A stretch of DNA of 64,000 nucleotides from Tachypleus tridentatus (GCF_004210375.1 NC_134834.1:11145857-11209856), one strand, 5' to 3'. Positions 45,601-60,603 are shown, counted from the stretch's first letter. The notes: generated by a model not told the origin, from the letters alone. Made by a program: numbers and translations.

Positions 45601-48600
45601 TGTATAGACTCTGTTCCTCACAGGATGTATAGACTGTTCCTCAGTAGGATGTATAGACTATGTTCTCAACAGGATGTATAGACTATGTTCTCAGTAGGAT
45701 GTATAGATTCTGTTCTGGCAGGGATGTATAGACTCTTCTCAGCAGGATGTATAGACTGTTCTCAGTAGGATGTATAGACTGTTCTCACAGGGATGTATAG
45801 ACTGTTCCCTCAACAGGATGTATAGACTGTTCTGAATAGGGATGTATAGACTGTTCTGAATAGGATGTATAGACTGTTCTCAGTAGGATGTATAGACTAT
45901 GTTCTCAGTAGGATGTAGAGACTGTTCTCAGTAGGATGTAGAGACTGTTCTCAGTAGGATGTAGAGACTGTTCTCAGTAGGATGTAGAGACTGTTCTCAG
46001 TAGGATGTATAGACTTCTCAGTAGGATGTATAGACTCTGTTCTCCATAGGATGTATAGACTGTTCTCAGTAGGATGTATAGACTATGTTCTCAATAGGAT
46101 GTATAGACTGTTCTCAGTAGGATGTATAGACTATGTTCTCAATAGGATGTATAGACTATGTTCTCAATAGGATGTATAGATTCTGTTCCTCAGTAGGATG
46201 TATAGACTGTTCCTCACAGGGATGTATAGACTGTTCTGAATAGGATGTATAGACTACGTTCTCAGTAGGATGTAGAGACTCTGTTCTCAGTTGGATGTAT
46301 AGACTCTTCTCAGTAGGATGTATAGACTCTGTTCTCAGTAAGATGTATAGACTCTGTTCTCAATAGGATGTATAGACTGTTCTCAGTAGGATGTATAGAC
46401 TATGTTCTCAATAGGATGTATAGACTATGTTCCTCAATAGGGATGTATAGATTCTGTTCTCGTGTAGGATGTATAGACTGTTCCTCACAGGGATGTATAG
46501 ACTTCTCAATAGGATGTATAGACTGTTCTGAATAGGATGTATAGACTGTTCTCAGTAGGATGTATAGACCTGCCGTTCTCAGTAGGATGTATAGACTCTG
46601 TTCCTCAGTAGGATGTATAGACTCTGTTCCTCAGTAAGATGTATAGACTCTGTTCTCAGCCAGGATGTATAGACTGTTCTCAGTAGGATGTATAGACCTG
46701 TTCCTCAACAGGATGTATAGACTGTTCCTCAGTAGGATGTATAGACTATGTTCTCAATAGGATGTATAGGTTCTGTTCCTCAGTAGGATGTATAGACTGT
46801 TCTCAACAGGGATGTATAGACTTCTCAATAGGATGTATAGACTGTTCTGAATAGGATGTATAGACTGTTCTCAGTAGGATGTAGAGACTCTGTTCTCAGT
46901 AGGATGTATAGACTCTTCTTAGTAGGATGTATAGACTCTGTTCTCAGTAAGATGTATAGACTCTGTTCTCAATAGGATGTATAGACTCTGTTCTCAGTAG
47001 GATGTATATACTCTGTTCTCAGTAGGATGTATAGACTCTGTTCTCAGTAGGATGTATAGACTGTTCTCAATTGGATGAATAGACTGTTCTCAGTAGGATG
47101 TATAGACTGTTCTCAGTAGGATGTGTAGACTGTTCTCAGTAGGATGTATAGACTCTGTTCTCAATAAGATGTGTAGACTCTGTTCTCAGTAGGATGTATA
47201 GACTGTTCTCTGGCCAAGATGTGTAGACTCTGTTCTCAGTAGGATGTATAGACCTGTTCTCAGTAGGATGTATAGACCTGTTCTCACAGGATGTGTAGAC
47301 TCTGTTCTCAGTAGGATGTATAGACTGTTCTCAATGGGATGTGTAGACTGTTCTGAATAAGATGTATAGACTCTGTTCTCAACAGGATGTATAGACTCTG
47401 TTCTCAACAGGATGTATAGACTCTGTTCTCAACAGGATGTATAGACTCTGTTCTCAATAGGATCTTTAGACTCTGTTCTCAGTAGGATGTATATACTCTG
47501 TTCTCAGTAGGATGTATAGACTCTGTTCTCAGTAGGATGTATAGACTGTTCTCAATTGGATGAATAGACTGTTCTCAGTAGGATGTATAGACTGTTCTCA
47601 GTAGGATGTATAGACTGTTCTCAATAGGATGTATAGACTGTTCTCAATAGGATCTATAGACTCTGTTCTCAACAGGATGTATAGACTCTGTTCTCAATAG
47701 GATCTATAGACTCTGTTCTCAACAGGATGTATAGACTCTGTTCTCAGTAGGATGTATAGACTGTTCTCAATTGGATGTATAGACAGTTCTGAATAGGATG
47801 TATAGACTGTTCTCAATAGGATGTATAGACTCTGTTCTCAATAGGATGTATAGACTGTTCTCAGTAGGATGTACAGACTCTGTTCTCAGTAGGATGTATA
47901 GACTTTTCAATAGGATGTGTAGACTGTTCTCAGTAGGATGTATAGACTGTTCTCAATAGGATGTACAGACTCTGTTCTCAGTAGGATGTACAGACTCTGT
48001 TCTCAGTAGGATGTACAGACTCTGTTCTCAGTAGGATGTATAGACTCTGTTCTCAATAGGATGTATAGACTTTGTTCTCAGTAGGATGTATAGACTCTGT
48101 TCTCACAGGATGTGTAGACTATGCCTTAATAGGATGTACAGACTGTTCTCAACAGGATGTATAGACTTTTCAATGGGATGTGCAGACTCTGTTCTCAGTA
48201 GGATGTATAGACTGTTCTCAACAGGATGTATAGACTCTGTTCTCACAGGATGTGTAGACTATGCCTCAATAGGATGTATAGACTTCTCATTAGGGATGTA
48301 TAGACTGTTCTCAGTTGGATGTATATACTATGTTCTCATTAGGGATGTATAGACTCTGTTCTCAATAGGAAGTATAGACTGTTCTCAATAGGATGTATAG
48401 ACTCTGTTCTCAGTAGGAAGTATAGACTGTTCTCAATAGGATGTATAGACTGTTCTCAATAGGATGTATAGACTCTGTTCTCAATAGGATGTGTAGACTA
48501 TGCTCTCAATAGGGATGTATAGACTTCTCATTAGGGATGTATAGACTGTTCTCACAGGGATGTGTAGACTGTTCTCACAGGGATGTATAGACTGTTCTCA

Positions 48601-51600
48601 GAAGGATGTATAGACTCTGTTCTCAATAGGATGTATGGACTCTGCTCTCACAGGGATGTATAGACTTCTCATTAGGGATGTATAGACTGTTCTCACAGGA
48701 TGTGTAGACTGTTCTCAGTAGGATGTATAGACTGTTCTCACAGGGATGTGTAAACCTGTTTTCAGTAGGACGTATAGACTATGTTCTCACAGGGATGTAT
48801 AGACTGTTCTCAATAGGATGTATAGACTGTTCTTAGTAGGATGTATAGACTGTTCACAATAGGTTGTATAGACTGTTCTCAGTAGTATGTATAGACTCTG
48901 TTTTCAGTAGGACGTATAGACTATGTTCTCAATAGGATGTATAGACTGTTCTCACAGCAGGATGTATAGACTGTTCTCAGTAGGATGTATAGACTGTTCT
49001 CACAGGATGTGTAGACCATGCGCTCAATAGGATGTATAGACTTCTCATTAGGGATGTATAGACTGTTTCTCACAGGATGTGTAGACTGTTCTCACAGGGA
49101 TGTGTAGACTGTTCTCACAGGGATGTGTAAACTCTGTTTTCAGTAGGACGTATAGACTGTGTTCTCAATAGGATGTATAGACTGTTCTCAATAGGATGTA
49201 TAGACTGTTCTCAATAGGATGTATAGACTGTTCTCAGTAGGATGTATAGACCGTTCTCAGTAGGATGTATAGACTCTGTTCTCAATAGGATGTGTAGACT
49301 CTGTTCTCAGTAGGATGTATAGACTCTGTTCTCAGTAGGATGTATAGACTCTGTTCTCAATAAGATGTGTAGACTCTGTTCTCACAAGATGTGTAGACTC
49401 TGTTCCTCAGTAGGATGTATAGACTCTGTTCTCACAGGGATGTGTAGACTCTGTTCTCAGTAGGATGTATAGACTCTGTTCTCAGTAGGATGTATAGACT
49501 GTTCTCAATAGGATGTGTAGACTCTGTTCTCAGTAGGATGTGTAGACTGTTCTGAATAAGATGTATAGACTCTGTTCTCAACAGGATGTATAGATTCTGT
49601 TCTCAATAGGATGTATAGATTCTGTTCTCAATAGGATCTTTAGACTCTGTTCTCAACAGGATGTATATACTCTGTTCTCAACAGGATGTATAGACTCTGT
49701 TCTCAGTAGGATGTATAGACTGTTCTCAATTGGATGTATAGACTGTTCTCAGTAGGATGTATAGACTGTTCTCAATAGGATGTATAGACTCTGTTCTCAC
49801 TAGGATGTATAGATTATGTTCTCAATAAGATGTATAGATTGTTCTCAATAGGATGTATAGACTATATTCTCAACGGGATGTATATACTCTGTTCTCAATG
49901 GGATCTATTAACTGTTTTCAGTAGGATGTATAGACTCTGTTCTCAATAGGATGTATAGACTGTTCTCAGTAGGGTGTATAGACTGTTCTGAATAGGATGT
50001 ATAGACTGTTCTCTGTAGGATGTATAGACTGTTCTCTGTAGGATGTATAGACTGTTCTGAATAGGATGTATAGACTCTGTTCTCAGTAGGATGTATAGAC
50101 TCTGTTCTCAATAGGATGTATAAACTCTGTTCTCAGTAGGATGTATAGACTGTTCTCAGTAGGATGTATAGACTCTGTTCTCAGTAGGATGTATAGACTG
50201 TTCTCAGTAGGATGTATAGACTATATTCTCAATAGGATGTATAGACTCTGTTCTCAGTAGGATGTATAGACTATATTCTCAATAGGATGTATAGACTATA
50301 TTCTCAACAGGATGTATAGACTGTTCTCAGTAGGATGTATAGACTCTGTTCTCAGTAGGATGTATAGCCCTGTTCTCAGTAGGATGTATAGACCTGTTCC
50401 TCAATAGGATGTAGACTGTTCTCAACAGGATGTATAGACTGTTCTCAGTAGGATGTATAGACTCTGTTCTCAGTAGGATGTATAGACCTGTTCTCACAGG
50501 GATGTATAGACTCTGTTCTCAACAGGGATGTATAGACTGTTCTCAGTAGGATGTATAGACTATGTTCTCAATAGGATGTATAGACTATGTTCCTCAGTAG
50601 GATGTATAGATTCTGTTCCTCACAGGGATGTATAGACTCTTCTCAGTAGGATGTATAGACTCTTCTCAGTAGGATGTATAGACTCTTCTCAGTAGGATGT
50701 ATAGACTGTTCTCAATAGGATGTATAGACTGTTCTGAATAGGATGTATAGACTGTTCTGAATAGGATGTATAGACTGTTCTGAATAGGATGTATAGACTG
50801 TTTTCAGTTGGATGTATAGACTATGTTCTCAGTAGGATGTAGAGACTGTTCTCAGTTGGATGTATAGACTTCTCAGTAGGATGTATAGACTCTGTTCTCA
50901 GTAAGATGTATAGACTCTGTTCTCCATACTATGTATAGACTGTTCTCAGTAGGATGTATAGACTATGTTCTCAATAGGATGTATAGACTGTTCTCAGTAG
51001 GATGTATAGACTATGTTCTCAATAGGATGTATAGACTATGTTCTCAATAGGATGTATAGACTATGTTCTCAATAGGATGTATAGACTATGTTCTCAATAG
51101 GATGTATAGATTCTGTTCTCAATAGGATGTATAGACTTCTCAATAGGATGTATAGACTGTTCTGAATAGGATGTATAGACTACGTTCTCAGTAGGATGTA
51201 GAGACTCTGTTCTCAGTTGGATGTATAGACTCTTCTCAGTAGGATGTATAGACTCTGTTCTCAGTAAGATGTATAGACTCTGTTCTCAATAGGATGTATA
51301 GACTGTTCTCAGCAGGATGTATAGACTATGTTCTCAACAGGGATGTATAGATTCTGTTCCCTCAGTAGGATGTATAGACTGTTCCCTGGCCAGGGATGTA
51401 TAGACTTCTCAATAGGATGTATAGACTGTTCTGAATAGGATGTATAGACTGTTCTCAGTAGGATGTATAGACTACGTTCTCAGTAGGATGTAGAGACTCT
51501 GTTCTCAGTAGGATGTAGAGACTCTGTTCTCAGTTGGATGTATAGACTCTTCTCAGTAGGATGTATAGACTCTGTTCTCAGTAAGATGTATAGACTCTGT

Positions 51601-54600
51601 TCTCAGTAAGATGTATAGACTCTGTTCTCAATAGGATGTATAGACTGTTCTCAGTAGGATGTATAGACTCTGTTCTCAATAGGATGTATAGACTGTTCTC
51701 AGTAGGATGTATAGACTATGTTCTCAATAGGATGTATAGATTCTGTTCTCAGTAGGATATATAGACTGTTCTCAGTAGGATGTATAGACTCTGTTCTCAG
51801 TAGGATGTATAGACCGTTTTTAGTAGGATGTATAGACTCTGTTCTCAGTAGGATGTATAGACTCTGTGTTCAACAGGATGTATAGACTGTTCTCAATAGG
51901 ATCCATAGACTCTGTTCTCAATAGGATGTATATACCTGTTCCTCAACAGGATGTATAGACTGTTCTCACAGGATCTTTAGACTCTGTTCTCAATAGGATG
52001 TATAGACTGTTCTCAGTAGGATGTATAGACTCTGTTCTCAATAGGATGTATAGACTGTTCTCAGTAGGATGTATAGACTCTGTTCTCAATAGGATGTGTA
52101 GACTCTGTTCTCAGTAGGATGTATAGACTCTGTTCTCAATAAGATGTGTAGACTCTGTTCTCAGTAGGATGTGTAGACTCTGTTCTCAATAAGATGTGTA
52201 GACTGTTCTCAGTAGGATGTATAGACTCTGTTCTCAGTAGGATGTATAGACTCTGTTCTCAGTAGGATGTATAGACTCTGTTCTCAATAGGATGTGTAGA
52301 CTCTGTTCTCAGTAGGATGTATAGACTGTTCTCAATAGGATGTGTAGACTGTTCTGAATAAGATGTATAGACTCTGTTCTCAATAGGATCTTTAGACTCT
52401 GTTCTCAGTAGGATGTATATACTCTGTTCTCAGTAGGATGTATAGACTCTGTTCTCAGTAGGATGTATAGACTGTTCTCAATTGGATGAATAGACTGTTC
52501 TCAGTAGGATGTATAGACTGTTCTCAGTAGGATGTATAGACTGTTCTCAATAGGATGTATAGACTGTTCTCAATAGGATCTATAGACTCTGTTCTCAACA
52601 GGATGTATATACTCTGTTCTCAATAGGATCTTTAGACTTTGTTCTCAACAGGATGTATAGACTCTGTTCTCAACAGGATGTATAGACTGTTCTCAGTAGG
52701 ATGTATAGACTGTTCTCAATTGGATGTATAGACAGTTCTGAATAGGATGTATAGACTGTTCTCAACAGGGATGTATAGACTCTGTTCTCACAGGATGTAT
52801 AGACTGTTCTCAGTAGGATGTATAGACTCTGTTCTCAACAGGATGTACAGACTCTGTTCCTCAGTAGGATGTATAGACTTTCAATAGGATGTGTAGACTG
52901 TTCTCAGTAGGATGTATAGACTGTTCCTAATAGGATGTACAGACTCTGTTCTCAGTAGGATGTACAGACTCTGTTCTCAGTAGGATGTATAGACTCTGTT
53001 CTCACAGGATGTATAGACTTTGTTCTCAGTAGGATGTATAGACTCTGTTCTCACAGGATGTGTAGACTATGCCTTAATAGGATGTACAGACTGTTCTCAC
53101 AGGATGTATAGACTTTTCACAGGATGTGCAGACCTGTTCTCAGTAGGATGTATAGACTGTTCTCACAGGGATGTATAGACTCTGTTCTCAACAGGATGTG
53201 TAGACTATGCTCTCAACAGGATGTATAGACTTCTCATTAGGGATGTATAGACTGTTCCTCAGTAGGATGTATATACTATGTTCTCATTAGGATGTATAGA
53301 CTCTGTTCTCACAGGAAGTATAGACTGTTCTCACAGGGATGTATAGACTCTGTTCTCAGCAGGAAGTATAGACTGTTCTCACAGGGATGTATAGACTGTT
53401 CTCCACAGGATGTATAGACTCTGTTCTCAATAGGATGTGTAGACTATGCCTCAACAGGGATGTATAGACTCTCATTAGGGATGTATAGACTGTTCTCACA
53501 GGATGTATAGACTGTTCTCAGAAGGATGTATAGACTCTGTTCTCAATAGGATGTATGGACTCTGCTCTCAATAGGATGTATAGACTTCTCATTAGGATGT
53601 ATAGACTGTTCTCAATAGGATGTGTAGACTGTTCTCAGTAGGATGTATAGACTGTTCTCAATAGGATGTGTAAACTCTGTTTTCAGTAGGACGTATAGAC
53701 TATGTTCTCTCACAGGATGTATAGACTGTTCTGGCCAGGATGTATAGACTGTTCTTAGTAGGATGTATAGACTGTTCTCAATAGGTTGTATAGACTGTTC
53801 TCAGTAGTATGTATAGACTCTGTTTTCAGTAGGACGTATAGACTATGTTCTCAATAGGATGTATAGACTGTTCTCAATAGGATGTATAGACTGTTCTCAG
53901 TAGGATGTATAGACTCTGTTCTCAATAGGATGTATAAACTCTGTTCTCAGTAGGATGTATAGACTGTTCTCAGTAGGATGTATAGACTCTGTTCTCAGTA
54001 GGATGTATAGACTATATTCTCAATAGGATGTATAGACTCTGTTCTCAGTAGGATGTATAGACTATATTCTCAATAGGATGTATAGACTATATTCTCAACA
54101 GGATGTATAGACTGTTCTCAGTAGGATGTATAGACTCTGTTCTCAGTAGGATGTATAGACTCTGTTCTCAGTAGGATGTATAGACTCTGTTCTCAATAGG
54201 ATGTATAGACTGTTCTCAACAGGATGTATAGACTCTGTTCTCAGTAGGATGTATAGACTCTGTTCTCAGTAGGATGTATAGACTCTGTTCTCAATAGGAT
54301 GTATAGACTCTGTTCTCAATAGGATGTATAGACTGTTCTCAGTAGGATGTATAGACTATGTTCTCAATAGGATGTATAGACTATGTTCTCAGTAGGATGT
54401 ATAGATTCTGTTCTCAATAGGATGTATAGACTCTTCTCAGTAGGATGTATAGACTCTTCTCAGTAGGATGTATAGACTGTTCTCAGTAGGATGTATAGAC
54501 TGTTCTCAATAGGATGTATAGACTGTTCTCAATAGGATGTATAGACTGTTCTGAATAGGATGTATAGACTGTTCTGAATAGGATGTATAGACTGTTCTCA

Positions 54601-57600
54601 GTAGGATGTATAGACTATGTTCTCAGTAGGATGTAGAGACTGTTCTCAGTTGGATGTATAGACTTCTCAGTAGGATGTATAGACTGTTCTCAGTAAGATG
54701 TATAGACTCTGTTCTCCATAGGATGTATAGACTGTTCTCAGTAGGATGTATAGACTATGTTCTCAATAGGATGTATAGACTGTTCTCAGTAGGATGTATA
54801 GACTATGTTCTCAATAGGATGTATAGACTATGTTCTCAATAGGATGTATAGACTATGTTCTCAATAGGATGTATAGATTCTGTTCTCAGTAGGATGTATA
54901 GATTCTGTTCTCAGTAGGATGTATAGACTTCTCAATAGGATGTATAGACTGTTCTGAATAGGATGTATAGACTGTTCTGAATAGGATGTATAGACTACGT
55001 TCTCAGTAGGATGTAGAGACTCTGTTCTCAGTTGGATGTATAGACTCTTCTCAGTAGGATGTATAGACTGTTCTCAATAGGATGTATAGACTGTTCTCAA
55101 TAGGATGTATAGACTGTTCTCAGTAGGATGTATAGACTATGTTCTCAATACGATGTATAGATTCTGTTCTCAGTAGGATGTATAGACTGTTCTCAATAGG
55201 ATGTATAGACTTCTCAATAGGATGTATAGACTGTTCTGAATAGGATGTATAGACTGTTCTCAGTAGGATGTATAGACTACGTTCTCAGTAGGATGTAGAG
55301 ACTCTGTTCTCAGTTGGATGTATAGACTCTTCTCAGTAGGATGTATAGACTCTGTTCTCAGTAGGATGTATAGACTCTGTTCTCAGTAAGATGTATAGAC
55401 TCTGTTCTCAATAGGATGTATAGACTGTTCTCAGTAGGATGTATAGACTCTGTTCTCAATAGGATGTATAGACTGTTCTCAGTAGGATGTATAGACTATG
55501 TTCTCAATAGGATGTATAGATTCTGTTCTCAGTAGGATGTATAGACTGTTCTCAATAGGATGTATAGACTGTTCTCAGTAGGATGTATAGACTCTGTTCT
55601 CAGTAGGATGTATAGACCGTTCTCAGTAGGATGTATAGACTCTGTTCTCAGTAGGATGTATAGACTCTGTGTTCAACAGGATGTATAGACTGTTCTCAAT
55701 AGGATCCATAGACTCTGTTCTCAATAGGATGTATATACTCTGTTCTCAATAGGATGTATATACTCTGTTCTCAATAGGATCTTTAGACTCTGTTCTCAAT
55801 AGGATGTATAGACTGTTCTCAGTAGGATGTATAGACTCTGTTCTCATAGGATGTATAGACTGTTCTCAGCAGGATGTATAGACTCTGTTCTCAATAGGAT
55901 GTGTAGACTCTGTTCTCAGTAGGATGTATAGACTCTGTTCTCAATAAGATGTGTAGACTCTGTTCTCAGTAGGATGTATAGACTCTGTTCTCAATAAGAT
56001 GTGTAGACTCTGTTCTCAGTAGGATGTATAGACTCTGTTCTCAGTAGGATGTATAGACTCTGTTCTCAATAGGATGTGTAGACTCTGTTCTCAGTAGGAT
56101 GTGTAGACTGTTCTCAATAGGATGTGTAGACTGTTCTGAATAAGATGTATAGACTCTGTTCTCAACAGGATGTATAGACTCTGTTCTCAATAGGATCTTT
56201 AGACTCTGTTCTCAGTAGGATGTATATACTCTGTTCTCAGTAGGATGTATAGACTCTGTTCTCAGTAGGATGTATAGACTGTTCTCAATTGGATGAATAG
56301 ACTGTTCTCAGTAGGATGTATAGACTGTTCTCAGTAGGATGTATAGACTGTTCTCAATAGGATGTATAGACTGTTCTCAATAGGATCTATAGACTCTGTT
56401 CTCAACAGGATGTATAGACTCTGTTCTCAATAGGATCTTTAGACTTTGTTCTCAACAGGATGTATAGACTCTGTTCTCAACAGGATGTATAGACTCTGTT
56501 CTCAGTAGGATGTATAGACTGTTCTCAATTGGATGTATAGACAGTTCTGAATAGGATGTATAGACTGTTCTCAATAGGATGTATAGACTCTGTTCTCAAT
56601 AGGATGTATAGACTGTTCTCAGTAGGATGTATAGACTCTGTTCTCAATAGGATGTACAGACTCTGTTCTCAGTAGGATGTATAGACTTTTCAATAGGATG
56701 TGTAGACTGTTCTCAGTAGGATGTATAGACTGTTCCTAATAGGATGTACAGACTCTGTTCTCAGTAGGATGTACAGACTCTGTTCTCAGTAGGATGTATA
56801 GACTCTGTTCTCAATAGGATGTATAGACTTTGTTCTCAGTAGGATGTATAGACTCTGTTCTCAATAGGATGTGTAGACTATGCTCTTAATAGGATGTACA
56901 GACTGTTCTCAATAGGATGTATAGACTTTTCAATAGGATGTGCAGACTCTGTTCTCAGTAGGATGTATAGACTGTTCTCAATAGGATGTATAGACTGTTC
57001 TCAATAGGATGTGTAGACTATGCTCTCAATAGGATGTATAGACTTCTCATTAGGATGTATAGACTGTTCTCAGTAGGATGTATATACTATGTTCTCATTA
57101 GGATGTATAGACTCTGTTCTCAATAGGAAGTATAGACTGTTCTCAATAGGATGTATAGACTATGCTCTCAATAGGATGTATAGACTTCTCATTAGGATGT
57201 ATAGACTGTTCTCAATAGGATGTATAGACTGTTCTCAGAAGGATGTATAGACTCTGTTCTCAATAGGATGTATGGACTCTGCTCTCAATAGGATGTATAG
57301 ACTTCTCATTAGGATGTATAGACTGTTCTCAATAGGATGTGTAGACTGTTCTCAGTAGGATGTATAGACTGTTCTCACAGGATGTGTAAACTCTGTTTTC
57401 AGTAGGACGTATAGACTATGTTCTCAATAGGATGTATAGACTGTTCTCAATAGGATGTATAGACTGTTCTTAGTAGGATGTATAGACTGTTCTCAATAGG
57501 TTGTATAGACTGTTCTCAGTAGTATGTATAGACTCTGTTTTCAGTAGGACGTATAGACTATGTTCTCAACAGGGATGTATAGACTGTTCTCAGCCAGGAT

Positions 57601-60600
57601 GTATAGACTGTTCTCAGTAGGATGTATAGACTGTTCTCAATAGGATGTGTAGACTATGCGCTCAATAGGATGTATAGACTTCTCATTAGGATGTATAGAC
57701 TGTTCTCAATAGGATGTGTAGACTGTTCTCAATAGGATGTGTAGACTGTTCTCAATAGGATGTGTAAACTCTGTTTTCAGTAGGACGTATAGACTCTGTT
57801 TTCAGTAGGACGTATAGACTGTGTTCTCAATGGGATGTATAGACTGTTCTCAATAGGATGTATAGACTGTTCTCAGTAGGATGTATAGACCGTTCTCAGT
57901 AGGATGTATAGACTCTGTTCTCAATAGGATGTGTAGACTCTGTTCTCAGTAGGATGTATAGACTCTGTTCTCAATAAGATGTGTAGACTCTGTTCTCAAT
58001 AAGATGTGTAGACTCTGTTCTCAGTAGGATGTATAGACTCTGTTCTCACAGGGATGTGTAGACTCTGTTCTCAGTAGGATGTATAGACTCTGTTCTCAGT
58101 AGGATGTATAGACTCTGTTCTCAATAGGATGTGTAGACTCTGTTCTCAGTAGGATGTGTAGACTGTTCTGAATAAGATGTATAGACTCTGTTCTCAACAG
58201 GATGTATAGACTCTGTTCTCAATAGGATCTTTAGACTCTGTTCTCAACAGGATGTATAGACTCTGTTCTCAGTAGGATGTATAGACTGTTCTCAATTGGA
58301 TGTATAGACTGTTCTCAGTAGGATGTATAGACTGTTCTCAATAGGATGTATAGACTCTGTTCTCACTAGGATGTATAGATTATGTTCTCAATAAGATGTA
58401 TAGATTGTTCTCAATAGGATGTATAGACTATATTCTCAACCGGATGTATATACTCTGTTCTCAATGGTATCTATTAACTGTTTTCAGTAGGTTGTATAGA
58501 CTCTGTTCTCAATAGGATGTATAGACTGTTCTCAGTAGGGTGTATAGACTGTTCTGAATAGGATGTATAGACTGTTCTCTGTAGGATGTATAGACTGTTC
58601 TCTGTAGGATGTATAGACTGTTCTGAATAGGATGTATAGACTCTGTTCTCAGTAGGATGTATAGACTCTGTTCTCAGTAGGATGTATAGACTCTGTTCTC
58701 AGTAGGATGTATAGACTGTTCTCAGTAGGATGTATAGACTCTGTTCTCAGTAGGATGTATAGACTGTTCTCAGTAGGATGTATAGACTATATTCTCAATG
58801 GGATGTATAGACTCTGTTCTCAGTAGGATGTATAGACTATATTCTCAATAGGATGTATAGACTATATTCTCAATAGGATGTATAGACTGTTCTCAGTAGG
58901 ATGTATAGACTCTGTTCTCAGTAGGATGTATAGACTGTTCTCAGTAGGATGTATAGACTGTTCTCAATAGGATGTATAGACTGTTCTCAATAGGATGTAT
59001 AGACTGTTCTCAGTAGGATGTATAGACTCTGTTCTCAATAGGATGTGTAGACTCTCTTCTCAGTAGGATGTATAGACTGTTCTCAATAGGATGTATAGAC
59101 TCTGTTCTCAATAGGATCTTTAGACTCTGTTCTCAACAGGATGTATAGACTGTTCTCAGTAGGATGTAGAGAATATGTTCTCAGTAGGATGTATACACCC
59201 TGTTCTCAGTAGGATGTATAGACTATATTCTCAATAGGATGTATAGACTCTGTTCTCAGTAGGATGTATAGACTGTTCTCAATTGGATGTATAGACTGTT
59301 CTCAGTAGGATGTATAGACTGTTCTCAATAGGATGTATAGACAGTTCTGAATAGGATGTATAGACTGTTTTCAATAGGATGTATAGACTTTGTTCTCACT
59401 AGGATGTATAGATTATGTTCTTAATAAGATGTATAGACTGTTCTCAATAGGATGTATGGACTATATTCTCAACAGGATGTATATACTCTGTTCTCAATGG
59501 GATCTATAGACTGTTCTCAGTAGGATGTATAGACTGTTTTCAGTAGGATGTATATACTCTGTTCTCAATAGGATGTATAGACTGTTCTCAGTAGGATGTA
59601 TATACTGTTCTGAATAGGATGTATAGACTGTTTTCAGTAGGATGTATATACTCTGTTCTCAATAGGATGTATAGACTGTTCTCAGTAGGATGTATATACT
59701 GTTCTGAATAGGATGTATAGACTGTTCTCAATAGGATGTATAGACTCTGTTCTCACTGGGATGTATAGATTATGTTCTCAATAAGATGTATAGACTGTTC
59801 TCAATAGGATATATAGACTCTGTTCTCAGTAGGATGTATAGATTGTTCTGAATAGGATGTATAGACTGTTCTCAGTAGGATGTATAGACTGTTCTCAGTA
59901 GGATGTATAGACTGTTTTCAGTAGGATGTATATACTCTGTTCTCAATAGGATGTATAGACTGTTCTCAGTAGGATGTATAGACTGTTCTCAGTAGGATGT
60001 ATAGACTTTGTTCTCAGTAGGATGTATAGACTATGTTCTCAGTAGGATGTATAGACTCTGTTCTCAGTTGGATGTATAGACTGTTCTCAGTAGGATGTAG
60101 AGACTATGTTCTCAGTAGGATGTATAGACCCTGTTTTCAGTAGGATGTATAGACTATATTCTCAGTAGGATGTATAGACTCTGTTCTCAACAGGATGTAT
60201 AGACTGTTCTCAGTAGGATGTATAGACTGTTCTCAATAGGATGTATAGACTGTTCTCAATGGGATGTATAGACTCTGTTCTCAGTATGGTGTACAGACTG
60301 TTCTCAGTATGGTGTACAGACTGTTCTCAGTATGGTGTACAGACTGTTCTCAACAGGATGTACAGACTGTTCTCAGTAGGATGTATAGACTCTGTTCTCA
60401 GTAGGATGTATAGACTCTTTTCTCAGTAGGATGTATAGACTCTGTTCTCAGTAGGATGTATAGACTGTTCTCAGTGGGATGTAGAGACTCTGTTCTCAGT
60501 TGGATGTATAGACTGTTCTCAGTAGGATGTAGAGACTCTGTTCTCAGTTGGATGTATAGACTTCTCAACAGGATGTATAGACTCTGTTCTCAGTAGGATG

Positions 60601-60603
60601 TAT
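39661..60603. repeat. Minisatellite F, 23/25-bp unit, ~21 kb
   Basis: Roughly 870 units of TAGGATGTATAGACTCTGTT plus CTCAG or CTCAA (25 bp), or the same lacking one CT (23 bp). Recurrent variants include GGATGTGTAGAC, GGATCTTTAGAC, GGATGAATAGAC, GGACGTATAGAC, TTCTCATTAGG and TCTGAATAGG. These recur in the same order at ~4.9-kb spacing, so a higher-order repeat is superimposed. The left edge abuts AGTATGGTTGA and the right edge TATTTAAAAATTAAAAG. Short open frames on both strands come only from 23+25 = 48 bp being a multiple of three. Confidence 0.97.
42000..59900. repeat. ~4.9-kb higher-order repeat in minisatellite F
   Basis: The rare variant ATTGGATGAATAGAC occurs near 42673, 47556, 52487 and 56289, with intervals of about 4.88, 4.93 and 3.80 kb. 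GGATCTATTAACTG occurs near 44995 and 49901 (4.91 kb) and, with one change, near 58468. Clusters of GGACGTATAGAC near 43.9-44.3, 48.8-49.1, 53.7-53.8 and 57.4-57.8 kb keep the same spacing. The last copy is about 1.1 kb shorter. Boundaries are approximate because the unit is itself repetitive. Confidence 0.8.

Noticed and set aside
41957..60429. Open frames such as MYRLFSVGCIDSVL repeats and their antisense forms in the 25-bp array
   Set aside because: They arise only where 23- and 25-bp units alternate (48 bp in total), and they are interrupted irregularly.
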